From positions 1-51,920 of the forward strand of contig JAHDQJ010000021.1 of NCBI GenBank assembly GCA_018433865.1: a stretch of 51,920 nt of DNA, read 5' to 3'. Shown here one piece after another: positions 15,580 to 24,529 of this stretch. Both the position numbers and the translations under genes were made by a program. This stretch comes from Spirochaetales bacterium (GTDB lineage Bacteria; Spirochaetota; Spirochaetia; Sphaerochaetales; Sphaerochaetaceae). The notes under the pieces were generated by a model that made no database searches, was not told the DNA's origin, and was given only the letters and a program-made list of their open reading frames with translations. The stretch's first letter is position 1. The number at the start of each line of letters is the position of its first letter.

Positions 15580-17066
15580 CGTCGGAACCTCCTCAACAGC
15601 GATTCTCCCGCGATCACGCCCGAAAGGACAGCCAGCGGCATGCCTCCTCCCGGATGTACGCTTCCTCCGCAGAGATACAACCCCCTGTACCGTCGCGAGA
15701 CATTCGGATGACGGAGGAACGCCGCCATCGATGTGTTGGAGGAGATGCCGTACAGGCTTCCCCGGAAGCTTCCCGTCTCATGGGCTATCCTGGCGGGTGT
15801 CAGCGAGTCCTCCGCGACGATGTGGCGTGCTACGTCGAACCTGAGGACCTCGGAGAGGCGCAAGAGCACCCGCTGTCGGGTCTGCTGCAGGTCATCCGTC
15901 CAATCCCTGCCATCATCCGGCGGAGCGTTCACCAGCACGAACCAGTTTTCCTGCCCCCGAGGAGCATCCTCAGAGGTAAGCTTGCTGGTGATATTGATAT
16001 AGATCGTCGGATCCTCCGCAATTTGATGTTGTCGGTGTATCCGGTTGAACTCACGTGCGTAATCGGAAGAGAAGAAGATGTTGTGCAATCCGAGCGCGGA
16101 ACACTCGCGATCGATTCCCCAATAGAAGACCAGTGCCGAGGAGGATGGAGGCAAGCGTCGGTACCGACGGACCAACGGTGCGTCGGGATCGCCAAGGAGC
16201 TGGTCATGCAACGTGAGCACGTCGACATCGGAGACCACCATGCGGGCCGGAATCGTCTTCCCGCCGATGGTGAGGGATTCGATCGTCCGGTTCCGATCGG
16301 TTCCGATCCGATCGACTCGCTCGCCCGTATGGATGTCGACCCCGAGTTCGCGAGCCAACCGCTCCATCCCCAGTACGATGCCGTAGATGCCGTTGCGTAC
16401 TCCGTGGCCGCCGAGCCCATGCTCCACATACGCGATGTTGTTCAGCGTTGCCGGGGCTTGGTATGGATCGGAACCGTTGTACGTCGCATACCGGTCCAGA
16501 AGCTGCACCATCCTCGGATCGGTGAAGCTCTTGGCGTTTGCCGTGTGCATGGTACGTAACGCATCGATCGATCCGATGCGCAACAGCGATCCCAAGGTCT
16601 TCTTCGAAGCATACGTGGCGAATGCGTGGAGGGAGTGTTCCAGGAACACTTCATGGGTAAGGTCCCAGATGCGCTTCGCGTAGGCATGATAATCGTTCAG
16701 CTGCCGCTCGGTGACGGAAAGCTTCTCCATCAAGGTGGGTATGAAACGATCCCACGTGTCACTGGCGAAATGGGTTCCGTCGGAGAACCAGTAGCGGGTG
16801 ATCGGTGAGAGCCCGACGATCGGGATATAGGAGTCGATGCGCTTGCCCGCACGTTCGAACAATCGTGCGAAAACCGAGGGGAGGGTAAGCAGGGACGGTC
16901 CCGTATCGAAGCGGAAGTCCCCGATCATCCTGGTGTTGGCCTTCCCCCCGACGGTAGGTTGCTGTTCATGAAGGATCACTTGCATCCCTGCGGTTGCCAA
17001 GGTGATTGCCGCGCTGAGCCCGCCCAGCCCGCCGCCGATCACATGTACCGTCTTTTCCTCTCTCAT
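15567..17066 (-). CDS. crtD: Carotenoid desaturase of the CrtI/CrtD family, probably CrtD
   Basis: The 499-residue flavoprotein starts with the dinucleotide-binding VHVIGGGLGGLSAA and has GDFRFDTGPSLLTLPSVF, close to 1-hydroxycarotenoid 3,4-desaturases. Its C-terminal FAD motif is GLYLCGGSVHPGGGMPLAV. A second, more typical phytoene desaturase (crtI) lies across the divergent promoter, and a 1,2-hydratase (cruF) is present, so a CrtD role (3,4-desaturation of the hydroxylated end) is the best guess. GGAAGGA precedes ATG 17066, whose ATGA overlaps the crtY stop, showing translational coupling. A 105-residue upstream extension lies within crtY and is rejected. Confidence 0.78.
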   Translation of the reverse strand: MREEKTVHVIGGGLGGLSAAITLATAGMQVILHEQQPTVGGKANTRMIGDFRFDTGPSLLTLPSVFARLFERAGKRIDSYIPIVGLSPITRYWFSDGTHFASDTWDRFIPTLMEKLSVTERQLNDYHAYAKRIWDLTHEVFLEHSLHAFATYASKKTLGSLLRIGSIDALRTMHTANAKSFTDPRMVQLLDRYATYNGSDPYQAPATLNNIAYVEHGLGGHGVRNGIYGIVLGMERLARELGVDIHTGERVDRIGTDRNRTIESLTIGGKTIPARMVVSDVDVLTLHDQLLGDPDAPLVRRYRRLPPSSSALVFYWGIDRECSALGLHNIFFSSDYAREFNRIHRQHQIAEDPTIYINITSKLTSEDAPRGQENWFVLVNAPPDDGRDWTDDLQQTRQRVLLRLSEVLRFDVARHIVAEDSLTPARIAHETGSFRGSLYGISSNTSMAAFLRHPNVSRRYRGLYLCGGSVHPGGGMPLAVLSGVIAGESLLRRFRRWES

Positions 17067-17758
17067 GTGCGTTCCTTCCGCGAGAACCATCTGGGAACCG
17101 TCTCGTAGCTGAGTGCGTAGAAGCCCAACATGGAAATGTTGTAGAACAAGTCTTCCAGGGGGATGGTGATGATCCTGATGCCCCAGATCGCCTGGGGGTT
17201 GTAGCGCACGACCGGCAATCCGGTGAGCACGCCGTTCACCACGAAAAATGCCATGATCGAAAGGCCGAAGAAGAGATACAGGTGCGAGTCTGTCAGAAGT
17301 TCTATCCGCATGGATACCGTGAGGGCAACCCACGCCGCTGCGGCGAGAAGGGCGAGGACCGTGTATGCTTGGTCCCTCCACAGGTAGGAACCACCGAGCA
17401 GCAGGATGATCGCTCCTACCGCCAAGGTCCGCACCAGCTTGATGTTGGTGAATCGCTTGCGCGGGAAGTAGGCCCGCACCACCTCAAGGATGAACAGGCA
17501 CGCATAGGGAACCACAAAAAAGAAGAGCCACTCCCCGGCAGGAAGCCCCAAGGGATGCCAGGACCCGGCATACTCGGGATTGAAGGACCAGTGTCCGCGT
17601 TCGGTCACCAGGACATCCCACAGCAGGTAGGTTGCGCTCACCGGTATGATCGCGACGATCAATCGCTTCCACTGACGGAAGAACGCCACCCGCTTGTCGA
17701 AGGAGAGGGCAAGCGGGCCGGAGATGACCAGTAGGGTAATGAGTACGTAGGTGTTCAC
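17063..17758 (-). CDS. crtY: CrtYcd-type lycopene cyclase (fused two-domain form)
   Basis: The 231-residue protein has six or seven membrane helices and two repeats of the heterodimeric-type lycopene cyclase domain. The first acidic helix is LPAGEWLFFFVVPYA and the second is IPLEDLFYNISML, both with the P-x-E motif of the catalytic sites. This type is found as separate CrtYc/CrtYd in actinobacteria and fused in archaea and fungi. It would close one or both ends of lycopene to beta rings. The GTG at 17758 is chosen because AAGGAGG lies just upstream, while the longer frame runs antisense into crtI. First gene of the leftward carotenoid operon. Confidence 0.82.
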   Translation of the reverse strand: MNTYVLITLLVISGPLALSFDKRVAFFRQWKRLIVAIIPVSATYLLWDVLVTERGHWSFNPEYAGSWHPLGLPAGEWLFFFVVPYACLFILEVVRAYFPRKRFTNIKLVRTLAVGAIILLLGGSYLWRDQAYTVLALLAAAAWVALTVSMRIELLTDSHLYLFFGLSIMAFFVVNGVLTGLPVVRYNPQAIWGIRIITIPLEDLFYNISMLGFYALSYETVPRWFSRKERT

Positions 17759-17831
17759 CGTGAGTTCCCCTCCTTGTGAAATGCTGGAATTGGCAGGCAT
17801 TAAATCGTACGAATACAGTAACATATCTTTC

Positions 17832-17860
17832 TTGAAATGTATCAAGATTTCGAGTATCTT
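17832..17860 (+). promoter_or_regulatory. crtI promoter giving a leaderless transcript, with an overlapping dyad
   Basis: TTGAAA (17832-17837), exactly 17 bases, TATCTT (17855-17860), then seven bases to ATG 17868, where no Shine-Dalgarno exists. The symmetric TTGA-N6-TCAA (17832-17845) covers the -35 and may be an operator. The leftward crtY promoter must lie in the same 110 bases but is not clearly resolved. Confidence 0.6.
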
Positions 17861-17867
17861 CGGAATC

Positions 17868-19343
17868 ATGAGCAAGCAAGCGGTAATCATCGGTGGCGGC
17901 TTCGGCGGTCTGAGCAGCGCGGCGTTATTGGCACGCGACGGGTGGGACGTGACCGTCGTGGAGAAGCTCGATGAGGTGGGCGGAAGGGCCCGTCCCTGGA
18001 AGACCGAAGGGTATGTGTTCGACCTCGGCCCCTCGTGGTATCTGATGCCCGAGGTGTTCGAGCGGTACTTCGCCCTCTTCGGTCGAGACCGCAAGGATTA
18101 CTACAATCTTTTCCCCCTGGACCCCTACTACAAGGTTTTCTTCGGGAAGGACGATACCGCCCTTCTCAGTCCGCGGGAAGATGAGAACATCGCCCTCTTC
18201 GAATCCTTCGAGACCGGTGGCGGTGCCGAATTGTCTCGGTACATGGAGCAAGCTACCTACAAGTATGAGGTGGCAATGAAGGATTTCCTCTACCGCGGGT
18301 ACAAGCACATCGGTGAGTTCTTCAACCGCAGGTTGATGACCGAGGGCCTCCGATTGGGCATCTTCAAGAAGCTCGACCGCTTCGTAGGAGACTACTTCGA
18401 TGACCGGCGTGCCCGCCAGATACTCGAGTATGCGATGGTGTTCCTCGGAACCAGTCCAGCCGATGCCCCGGCCATCTACTCGATCATGAGCCACGTCGAT
18501 TTGAAACTCGGCGTCTTCTTCCCTGAGGACGGCATGGCCGGGGCGGCGCAAGGGATTGCGAAGCTCTGCAAGGAACTAGGCGTGGAGATCGTCACGGGTG
18601 AGGAAGTGGTACACATCCGCACCGAGTCGGGCAAGGCCGTGGCTGTCGAGACGGCAAAGCACGTGTACCCCGCGGACGTGGTCGTCTCCGGTGCCGATTA
18701 CCACCATGTCGACCAGGAGCTTCTCGGCCAAGGTTCCTCGCAGTACAGCGAACGGTATTGGGAGAAGCGGGTGGTTGCCCCCTCCATGTTCATCGCGTAC
18801 CTTGGCATCAATCGGAAACTGAAGAACCTGGAGCATCACAACCTCTATTTCGCAGAGGATTGGAATGTTCACTTCGATACGATTTTCAAGAAACCCGCAT
18901 GGCCACAGAAGCCGTGCTTCTACCTCAGCTGCATCTCCAAGACCGACGCCAAATCGGCTCCCGAGGGTGCTGAGAACGTATTCCTTCTCGTTCCTGTGGC
19001 TCCCGGTCTCGCCGATACGGACGAGCAGCGGGAGGCGTACCTCGCCCATGTGCTCGACCATGTGCGGGAGGTGACCGGAGAGGACCTGACCAAGGACGTC
19101 GCGGTGCAGAGGATCTACTCCCACCGTGACTTCGCACAAGACTACCATGCGTTCAAGGGAACTGCCCTCGGTCTCTCCCACACGCTGATGCAGACGGCCA
19201 TCTTCAGGCCTTCGAGTCGCAGCAAGCGTGTCGAGAATGTGTTCTTCACCGGACAATACACACATCCCGGAGTGGGTGTCCCCATGGTACTGATAGCCAG
19301 CGAGATCGTGGCTGACGAGATCCGCAAGACCTATGGTACATGA
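17868..19343 (+). CDS. crtI: Phytoene desaturase
   Basis: The 491-residue FAD enzyme desaturates phytoene to lycopene (or similar). It has AVIIGGGFGGLSSAALLA at the N terminus, VGGRARPW and the phytoene-desaturase stretch FDLGPSWYLMPEVF near residue 50, then LDPYYKVFF. The C-terminal flavin motif is FFTGQYTHPGVGVPM. It is a much closer match to bacterial CrtI than its divergent neighbour. The start has no ribosome site, but the promoter places the transcription start at or just before the ATG. It overlaps crtB by 11 bases and heads the rightward crtI-crtB-cruF operon. Confidence 0.87.
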   Translation: MSKQAVIIGGGFGGLSSAALLARDGWDVTVVEKLDEVGGRARPWKTEGYVFDLGPSWYLMPEVFERYFALFGRDRKDYYNLFPLDPYYKVFFGKDDTALLSPREDENIALFESFETGGGAELSRYMEQATYKYEVAMKDFLYRGYKHIGEFFNRRLMTEGLRLGIFKKLDRFVGDYFDDRRARQILEYAMVFLGTSPADAPAIYSIMSHVDLKLGVFFPEDGMAGAAQGIAKLCKELGVEIVTGEEVVHIRTESGKAVAVETAKHVYPADVVVSGADYHHVDQELLGQGSSQYSERYWEKRVVAPSMFIAYLGINRKLKNLEHHNLYFAEDWNVHFDTIFKKPAWPQKPCFYLSCISKTDAKSAPEGAENVFLLVPVAPGLADTDEQREAYLAHVLDHVREVTGEDLTKDVAVQRIYSHRDFAQDYHAFKGTALGLSHTLMQTAIFRPSSRSKRVENVFFTGQYTHPGVGVPMVLIASEIVADEIRKTYGT

Positions 19344-20163
19344 ACAACACGAGCGGATCTTCCGCACCGGAAGCAAGACGTATTACTTCAGCTCCCGGTT
19401 CTTTCCCCCTGCGGTGCGTGACGATGTCTACGCCCTGTATGGGTTTGTCAGGGTGGCAGACAACCTGGTCGACGAACTTCCGGTCGATCCGGAGCTGTTT
19501 CACGCGTTCAGGAGACGCTACGCATCGGCGTGGGAAAGCGGATCGGCGAGCGGGGATCGAATCATAGACACCTTCATCGAGTTGCAGCGGCGGAAGCTTT
19601 TCGATCCCGCGTGGACCGAGGCCTTCCTCGATTCCATGGAACACGATTTGGTGAAAAGCAGCTGCGACTCTCTCGAGGAGACGCTCTCCTACATCTACGG
19701 TTCGGCCGAGGTGATCGGTCTCTACATGGCCAGGATCATGGACCTGCCCGAAGAGAGCTACGGTGCCGCTGCGATGCTCGGCCGGGCGATGCAGTACATC
19801 AATTTCATCCGGGATATCGCGGAGGACAACCACCTTGGCAGGCGCTACCTGCCGCTGGTAGGCACCTCGATGCAATCGGTGGCCAGGGAGGAGGCTTTCG
19901 CGCATCCGCAGGAGTTCAGGCGCTTCATCAGGCGTGAGATCGAGCGGTATCGCACGTGGCAGCAGCAGGCGGCGGAAGGATATCGGTTCATCCCCCGCAG
20001 ATACCGCATCCCGATCATGACCGCAGCCGACATGTACTGCTGGACGGCACGGCAGATCATGCGTGAGCCGATGATCGTTTTCGAGCGGCGCGTGAAGCCG
20101 AGCAAGTTCAGGATCTTGCGCAAAGGGGTGGCCCACACCCTGGGAGTGGCGTTCGGATGTTGA
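19333..20163 (+). CDS. crtB: Phytoene synthase
   Basis: The 276-residue enzyme condenses two geranylgeranyl diphosphates to phytoene, the first committed carotenoid step. Both aspartate-rich Mg-binding motifs of the trans-isoprenyl squalene/phytoene synthases are seen: RVADNLVDE with D43 and D47, and FIRDIAEDNHLGRRYLP with D161 and D165. The N-terminal TGSKTYYFSSRFFP is also typical. It overlaps crtI by 11 bases at the start and cruF by 7 at the end, so the three genes are coupled. Confidence 0.92.
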   Translation: MVHEQHERIFRTGSKTYYFSSRFFPPAVRDDVYALYGFVRVADNLVDELPVDPELFHAFRRRYASAWESGSASGDRIIDTFIELQRRKLFDPAWTEAFLDSMEHDLVKSSCDSLEETLSYIYGSAEVIGLYMARIMDLPEESYGAAAMLGRAMQYINFIRDIAEDNHLGRRYLPLVGTSMQSVAREEAFAHPQEFRRFIRREIERYRTWQQQAAEGYRFIPRRYRIPIMTAADMYCWTARQIMREPMIVFERRVKPSKFRILRKGVAHTLGVAFGC

Positions 20164-20801
20164 ATGACAAGCGTTATGCCTTCTGGGTGATCCGTCTCCT
20201 TCCCGTTTTCTACCTGGTGGGATTCGTCTCCCATCTGTTCGATGCCACGTTCCCGTTGATGATGATGCTCACGCCTTACACGATTCTCGGTACGGCAATC
20301 ATCGGGTTCTTGCCCGATATCCTGGCTGGCAAGACACGGCTGCTCATATGGGCCGGTGCGACGTTCCTCTGTACCCTCTTCCTCGAGATACTGGGAGTCG
20401 CCACAGGAGCGGTCTTCGGCGCATACAGCTATGGTGCCACCCTCGGCTTGCAGGTCCTGAAGGTGCCTCTGCTGATCGGCATCAACTGGACATTGATCAT
20501 CATGGGATCGGCGGCGATGGCCCGACGCCTCACCGTCAATCCTTGGCTGGTCTCGCTCATCACCGCAAGCGTCACGGTGCTCTTCGACTGGATCATGGAA
20601 CCGGTGGCGATCGCATTGGATTACTGGAGTTGGGAAGGTGTGTCCATCCCGTTGCAGAATTATGTGGCGTGGTTCGTCATCTCGTTCCTGTTCACCCGTC
20701 TGCTCGTGCGTTTCAAGCTGAAGACAGTCAGCATCGTTCCTTCGGTGATCGTGCTCATCCAAGCCGTATTCTTTCTCCTTCTGCGTCTGTTCGTCGCCTG
20801 A
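20157..20801 (+). CDS. cruF: CruF-type carotenoid 1,2-hydratase (COG2324)
   Basis: The 214-residue protein has about six or seven membrane helices and the features of COG2324: LGVATGAVFGAYSYG around residues 80-94, GINWTLIIMGSAAMA, and FDWIMEPVAIALDYWSW near residue 150. Family members CruF and bisanhydrobacterioruberin hydratase add water across the 1,2 double bond of an acyclic psi end. It overlaps the end of crtB by 7 bases. Together with a ring cyclase and CrtD this fits a monocyclic pigment with a tertiary hydroxyl end. A role as an archaeal-type hydratase of another carotenoid is the alternative. Confidence 0.78.
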   Translation: MLNDKRYAFWVIRLLPVFYLVGFVSHLFDATFPLMMMLTPYTILGTAIIGFLPDILAGKTRLLIWAGATFLCTLFLEILGVATGAVFGAYSYGATLGLQVLKVPLLIGINWTLIIMGSAAMARRLTVNPWLVSLITASVTVLFDWIMEPVAIALDYWSWEGVSIPLQNYVAWFVISFLFTRLLVRFKLKTVSIVPSVIVLIQAVFFLLLRLFVA

Positions 20802-20816
20802 ACCGCAGGATTCTTG

Positions 20817-20845
20817 TTGCAAGTTCTCCGTTCCTTGGCTACTCT
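20817..20845 (+). promoter_or_regulatory. Promoter of the pyrophosphatase gene
   Basis: TTGCAA (20817-20822), 17-base spacer, TACTCT (20840-20845), 23 bases before the GTG at 20868; an AGGGGG ribosome site lies between. It separates this gene from the carotenoid operon. Confidence 0.55.
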
Positions 20846-20867
20846 TTGCTGAGCAGGGGGTGCTCCA

Positions 20868-22505
20868 GTGCAAGAAATTTATGTGACCGGCCACAGGAAT
20901 CCCGATCTTGACTCGGTAAGTGCCGCGTATTGTTATGCGCGGCTGAAGAACATCGTGGACAGTGAACACGCATACGTACCGATTCGTATCGGACACATGA
21001 ATGAGACGACCAAGGACCAGTTCCAGCGTGCAGGTGCCGAGCCTCCCGTATTCATCAAGGACGTGCGGGCAAAGGTCGGTGATGTGGTCAATACCGATTT
21101 TTGGTCGTTGCATCCCGATGATCCTGTGTACAACCTGGTCACGATGATGAGCGACCGGCATTCCTCGGTCGTGCCGCTGCTCGATGGTGATGTGTTCACC
21201 GGGTTGCTCAGCCTGGATGAGATCACCGCGTTCTTCCTTCGTGAGAACGCGGGGAAGCGGCCGTACTATCGGTTCCATCCGGACAATTTCGCCAAGGTCA
21301 TCAGGGGCGAGTATATCAAGAAGAATGACGTCCAGTGGTTCGACGCCTACATCATGACTGGTGCGATGGAGTTCGATGTCTATTGCAACAGGTTGAACGC
21401 GCTGTTGCCCGATCTTCCTGTCTTGGTGGTTGGAAAGCGACTCAAGCACATCGAATTTGCTGTGAAAAATCAGTTTCCAGCCATCATCCTTACAGGAATC
21501 GATCCCACCGATCACCTCGATATCGATCTTTCCGAGTACAGGGGAACCATCTACAGGTCGTATGAGGATACTGCGGAAACGATCCGGTTGCTCCGCATGA
21601 GCCTTCCTGTGCGCTATTTGCTTCGGAAGGAACCCCCGCGGGTCCAGGTCGACGATCTCTTCGATGAGGCGAAGCGGATGCTCGCCGATTCTGAGTTCCG
21701 GGGACTTCCGGTGTTCAAGGAGAGCCGTTTCGTCGGGTTCGTCACCAGGAGAAGCTTCCTCGAGCGACCACGGAGAAAGGTGATCATGGTGGATCACAAC
21801 GAGCTCAACCAGAGCGTCGAGGGACTGGAAGAGGCCGATATCGTCGAGATCATCGATCATCACCGTCTCGATGCCGAGAAGACACAGCGCCCGATCTACA
21901 TTGCTGCGGAACCGGTGGGCAGTACCTGCACGATCATCTACCACCAGTTTCTCAGGTGGAGCGTTCCGGTCGACCCGTTGACCGCACGGATGCTCCTCGC
22001 GGGGATCATCAGCGATACCATCATTCTCCGCAGTCCCACTACGACGGCTCAGGATGTCTCGGCGGTGAATGCGTTGAGCAAGATTGCCTCCATAGCCGAT
22101 GTGAAACAGTTCGGCGAGCAACTCTTCTCGGCCGCTTCGGTCCTCACGAAGGCAGATCCGAAAAAGGTCATCGAGGGAGATTTCAAGGTCTACGCGGAGA
22201 ACGGTGCCAGGGTCGGTATCGGTCAGGTGGAGGTGACCACGCTCGCCCAGGTGGACGAGGTGATGGATCGCTACCACGCGCAGCTCGAACTGACGCGGCG
22301 CGACCATGGTCTCGATTGGGCGATGCTCTTGGTGACCGACGTGATCAAGGAGGAGAGCATCCTCCTCACCACCAGCTATCCGAGGAGGGAGAAGGCGTTG
22401 GTGTATCCCCTGTTGGTGCCGGGCAAGTACCTGCTCAAGGGAGTCCTGTCGCGGAAAAAGCAGTTGTTGCCCGAAATACTCAGGGTCCTTGAGGAATCGC
22501 GCTAA
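20868..22505 (+). CDS. ppaC: CBS/DRTGG-containing family II inorganic pyrophosphatase
   Basis: The 545-residue protein is a DHH phosphoesterase of the manganese-dependent (family II) pyrophosphatase type. The first catalytic motif is GHRNPDLDS with H9, D13 and D15; later come the nucleotide-sensing CBS repeats (about 75-125 and 250-305) flanking a DRTGG-like segment, then VDHNE and IIDHH around residues 305-330. In clostridial and other enzymes of this build the CBS pair binds adenine nucleotides to tune hydrolysis of pyrophosphate; the same control is inferred here. The start is GTG 20868. The stop is three bases from that of the convergent rel gene. Confidence 0.87.
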   Translation: MQEIYVTGHRNPDLDSVSAAYCYARLKNIVDSEHAYVPIRIGHMNETTKDQFQRAGAEPPVFIKDVRAKVGDVVNTDFWSLHPDDPVYNLVTMMSDRHSSVVPLLDGDVFTGLLSLDEITAFFLRENAGKRPYYRFHPDNFAKVIRGEYIKKNDVQWFDAYIMTGAMEFDVYCNRLNALLPDLPVLVVGKRLKHIEFAVKNQFPAIILTGIDPTDHLDIDLSEYRGTIYRSYEDTAETIRLLRMSLPVRYLLRKEPPRVQVDDLFDEAKRMLADSEFRGLPVFKESRFVGFVTRRSFLERPRRKVIMVDHNELNQSVEGLEEADIVEIIDHHRLDAEKTQRPIYIAAEPVGSTCTIIYHQFLRWSVPVDPLTARMLLAGIISDTIILRSPTTTAQDVSAVNALSKIASIADVKQFGEQLFSAASVLTKADPKKVIEGDFKVYAENGARVGIGQVEVTTLAQVDEVMDRYHAQLELTRRDHGLDWAMLLVTDVIKEESILLTTSYPRREKALVYPLLVPGKYLLKGVLSRKKQLLPEILRVLEESR

Positions 22506-22507
22506 GG

Positions 22508-24529
22508 TTACAGCGATCCTATGGAGATGATCGAGGGGATGGCCTTGATACTCTTGACCACCTTCTTGAAGTCGTCCTCATTGGCAACTTCCATCGTGAA
22601 GCTGCCGATCAGGCGGTCCTGTTCCCCATCATCCAGCCGTCCCTCGATCAAATGTCCGCGGAACTTGCGGATCGCGCCTTCGATCTCGGCGAACAGGTCC
22701 TGGGTGATTCTGCTGACCACACGGAATCGGCGCGTGAGACGGGGTGTCGCGGTCTCCCATTCCACCTCGATGCTCCGTTCATTGATCTCCGTCATGTTCT
22801 TCAGGTTGTGGCAATTCTTGCGATGGACGATGATGCCGCGGCCTCTCGAGACATACCCGATGATATCGTCCCCTCTGCGCGGATTGCAGCACTGTGCGAG
22901 ACTGATCATCATGTTCTTCTCATCGCCGACCTTGAACGTGAGTCGGCTCTGGTCCATCACCGAACGGACGATATCGCCCTCAGCGAGCGGCGGGACGGGT
23001 TCGGGGGCTTCCGGCGGCGCAGCCGGTTCGATCCGTTTCTTCGCGATTATGTTCTTGTCGATGATCAGGCTGTCATCGTTCTTGTTCAGCCAGGAACGGA
23101 TTTTCTTGCGTGCATTGGTGGTCTGGGCGAGACGGAGCCAGTTGATCGTGGGGTGGGCGTTCGGACTGGTGAGGATTTCGATCACTTGGGTATTCTTCAA
23201 GGGCTGGCTCAACGGGATGATCGATCCGTCGGCCTTGGCCCCGGTGGTATGGTTTCCGATTTCCGTGTGGATGTGGTACGCGAAATCGAGTGCGGTCGCG
23301 TTCGCGGGCAATTCCACGATGTGTCCTTGCGGAGTGAAGACGTAGATCGTATCCTTCAGCAGTTCTCCCTTGATGTCATCGAGGAAGCTCTCCGATTGCT
23401 CGATCTCATTGCTCCAGCTCTTCAGCTTGTGGAGGATGCGGGAGAACTGTTCGCTCTCCCGTTGCATCCAGGTACTCTCGCTCACTCCGGTCTCTGACTT
23501 GTAGACCCAGTGCGCGGCAACACCGTATTCGGCGGTGGCGTGCATCTCACGGGTCCTGATCTGGACTTCGAGCAATTTCCCATCGAGTGCCATCACCGTC
23601 GTATGGAGGCTTTGGTAATTGTTGGCCTTCGGCATCGCGATATAGTCCTTGAACCGACCCTCGATCGGTGGCCACAACTTGTGGACCAACCCGAGCAAGG
23701 TATAGCACTCGTTCACCGTATCGCAGATGATGCGCACGCCGAGGATGTCACCGATCTCCTCGAGCTCTTTCTTGCGCTTCTTCATCTTCATGTAGACGCC
23801 GTAGGTGTGCTTGGTCCTGGACTGGACCTCTACGTTCGCCATCCCTTGCTCACCGCAGGCACGGTAGAGAATCTTCTCTATCCGCCCGAGGTAGGCGGTA
23901 CGCTCGCTCTTCTTCGAGAGCAGGTACTCCTCGATGTATTGGAAAGTCTCGGGCTTGAGGATCTTGAGGGACTGGTCCTCAAGCTCTCCCTTGAGCCAGG
24001 ACATGCCCAATCGGTCCGCGAGCGGAGCGAAGATGTCGAGGCACTCGTTTGCAATTTCCCTGGCACGGTTGGGGGAGAGGTGCTTGAGCGTCCGCATGTT
24101 GTGGAGCTTGTCCGCGAGCTTGATGATGATGACCCGGACATCCTCGCTCATCGCGAAGAACATCTTCCTGATGGTCTCGGCTTCTTGCTGGCTCTTGTTC
24201 TTTGCCTTCAGCGCGCTGATCTTTGTCTCGCCCTCGACCAGGTCTGCGACGGTTTTTCCGAACTTCTCCACGAGGGTCTCATAGGTGACCGAGGTATCCT
24301 CGAGGGTGTCGTGCAACAGTCCGGCGATCACGGTATCGACATCCATCTTGATCGAGATGAGGATCTCGGCGACCGCATAGGGATGTATGATGTATGGTTC
24401 CCCGCTCTGCCGTTTCTGCGAACCGTGCGATTCGGCTGCAAAGACCGCGGCCTCCCTGATCCGTTCCTGCTCGGTCTTGGAGTACCGGAATGCTTTCTGT
24501 ATGAACCTGTTCGTCAATTCCTCATACAT
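22508..24529 (-). CDS. rel: Bifunctional (p)ppGpp synthetase/hydrolase Rel
   Basis: The 673-residue stringent-response enzyme has every domain in order: HD hydrolase (H49, H73-D74 in LLHDTLEDT, KLADKLHNMRTL), synthetase (GRFKDYIAMPK, ANNYQSLHTTV, EVQIRT), TGS (about 390-450), a Cys-containing linker with AQCCNP, and a C-terminal ACT domain. The RFKD signature and intact HD residues mark a bifunctional Rel/SpoT-type protein that makes and destroys (p)ppGpp, rather than a synthetase-only RelA. ATG 24529 is in-frame with the conserved start and overlaps the prmC stop by 8 bases. Third gene of prfA-prmC-rel, which would tie the stringent enzyme to translation termination. Confidence 0.93.
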   Translation of the reverse strand: MYEELTNRFIQKAFRYSKTEQERIREAAVFAAESHGSQKRQSGEPYIIHPYAVAEILISIKMDVDTVIAGLLHDTLEDTSVTYETLVEKFGKTVADLVEGETKISALKAKNKSQQEAETIRKMFFAMSEDVRVIIIKLADKLHNMRTLKHLSPNRAREIANECLDIFAPLADRLGMSWLKGELEDQSLKILKPETFQYIEEYLLSKKSERTAYLGRIEKILYRACGEQGMANVEVQSRTKHTYGVYMKMKKRKKELEEIGDILGVRIICDTVNECYTLLGLVHKLWPPIEGRFKDYIAMPKANNYQSLHTTVMALDGKLLEVQIRTREMHATAEYGVAAHWVYKSETGVSESTWMQRESEQFSRILHKLKSWSNEIEQSESFLDDIKGELLKDTIYVFTPQGHIVELPANATALDFAYHIHTEIGNHTTGAKADGSIIPLSQPLKNTQVIEILTSPNAHPTINWLRLAQTTNARKKIRSWLNKNDDSLIIDKNIIAKKRIEPAAPPEAPEPVPPLAEGDIVRSVMDQSRLTFKVGDEKNMMISLAQCCNPRRGDDIIGYVSRGRGIIVHRKNCHNLKNMTEINERSIEVEWETATPRLTRRFRVVSRITQDLFAEIEGAIRKFRGHLIEGRLDDGEQDRLIGSFTMEVANEDDFKKVVKSIKAIPSIISIGSL

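Noticed and set aside
19845-22307. Minus-strand open frame of 820 codons opposite crtB, cruF and the pyrophosphatase
   Set aside because: Extremely rich in Asp, Glu, His and Arg, the mark of an antisense shadow of GC-rich coding DNA; all three opposite genes are well supported.
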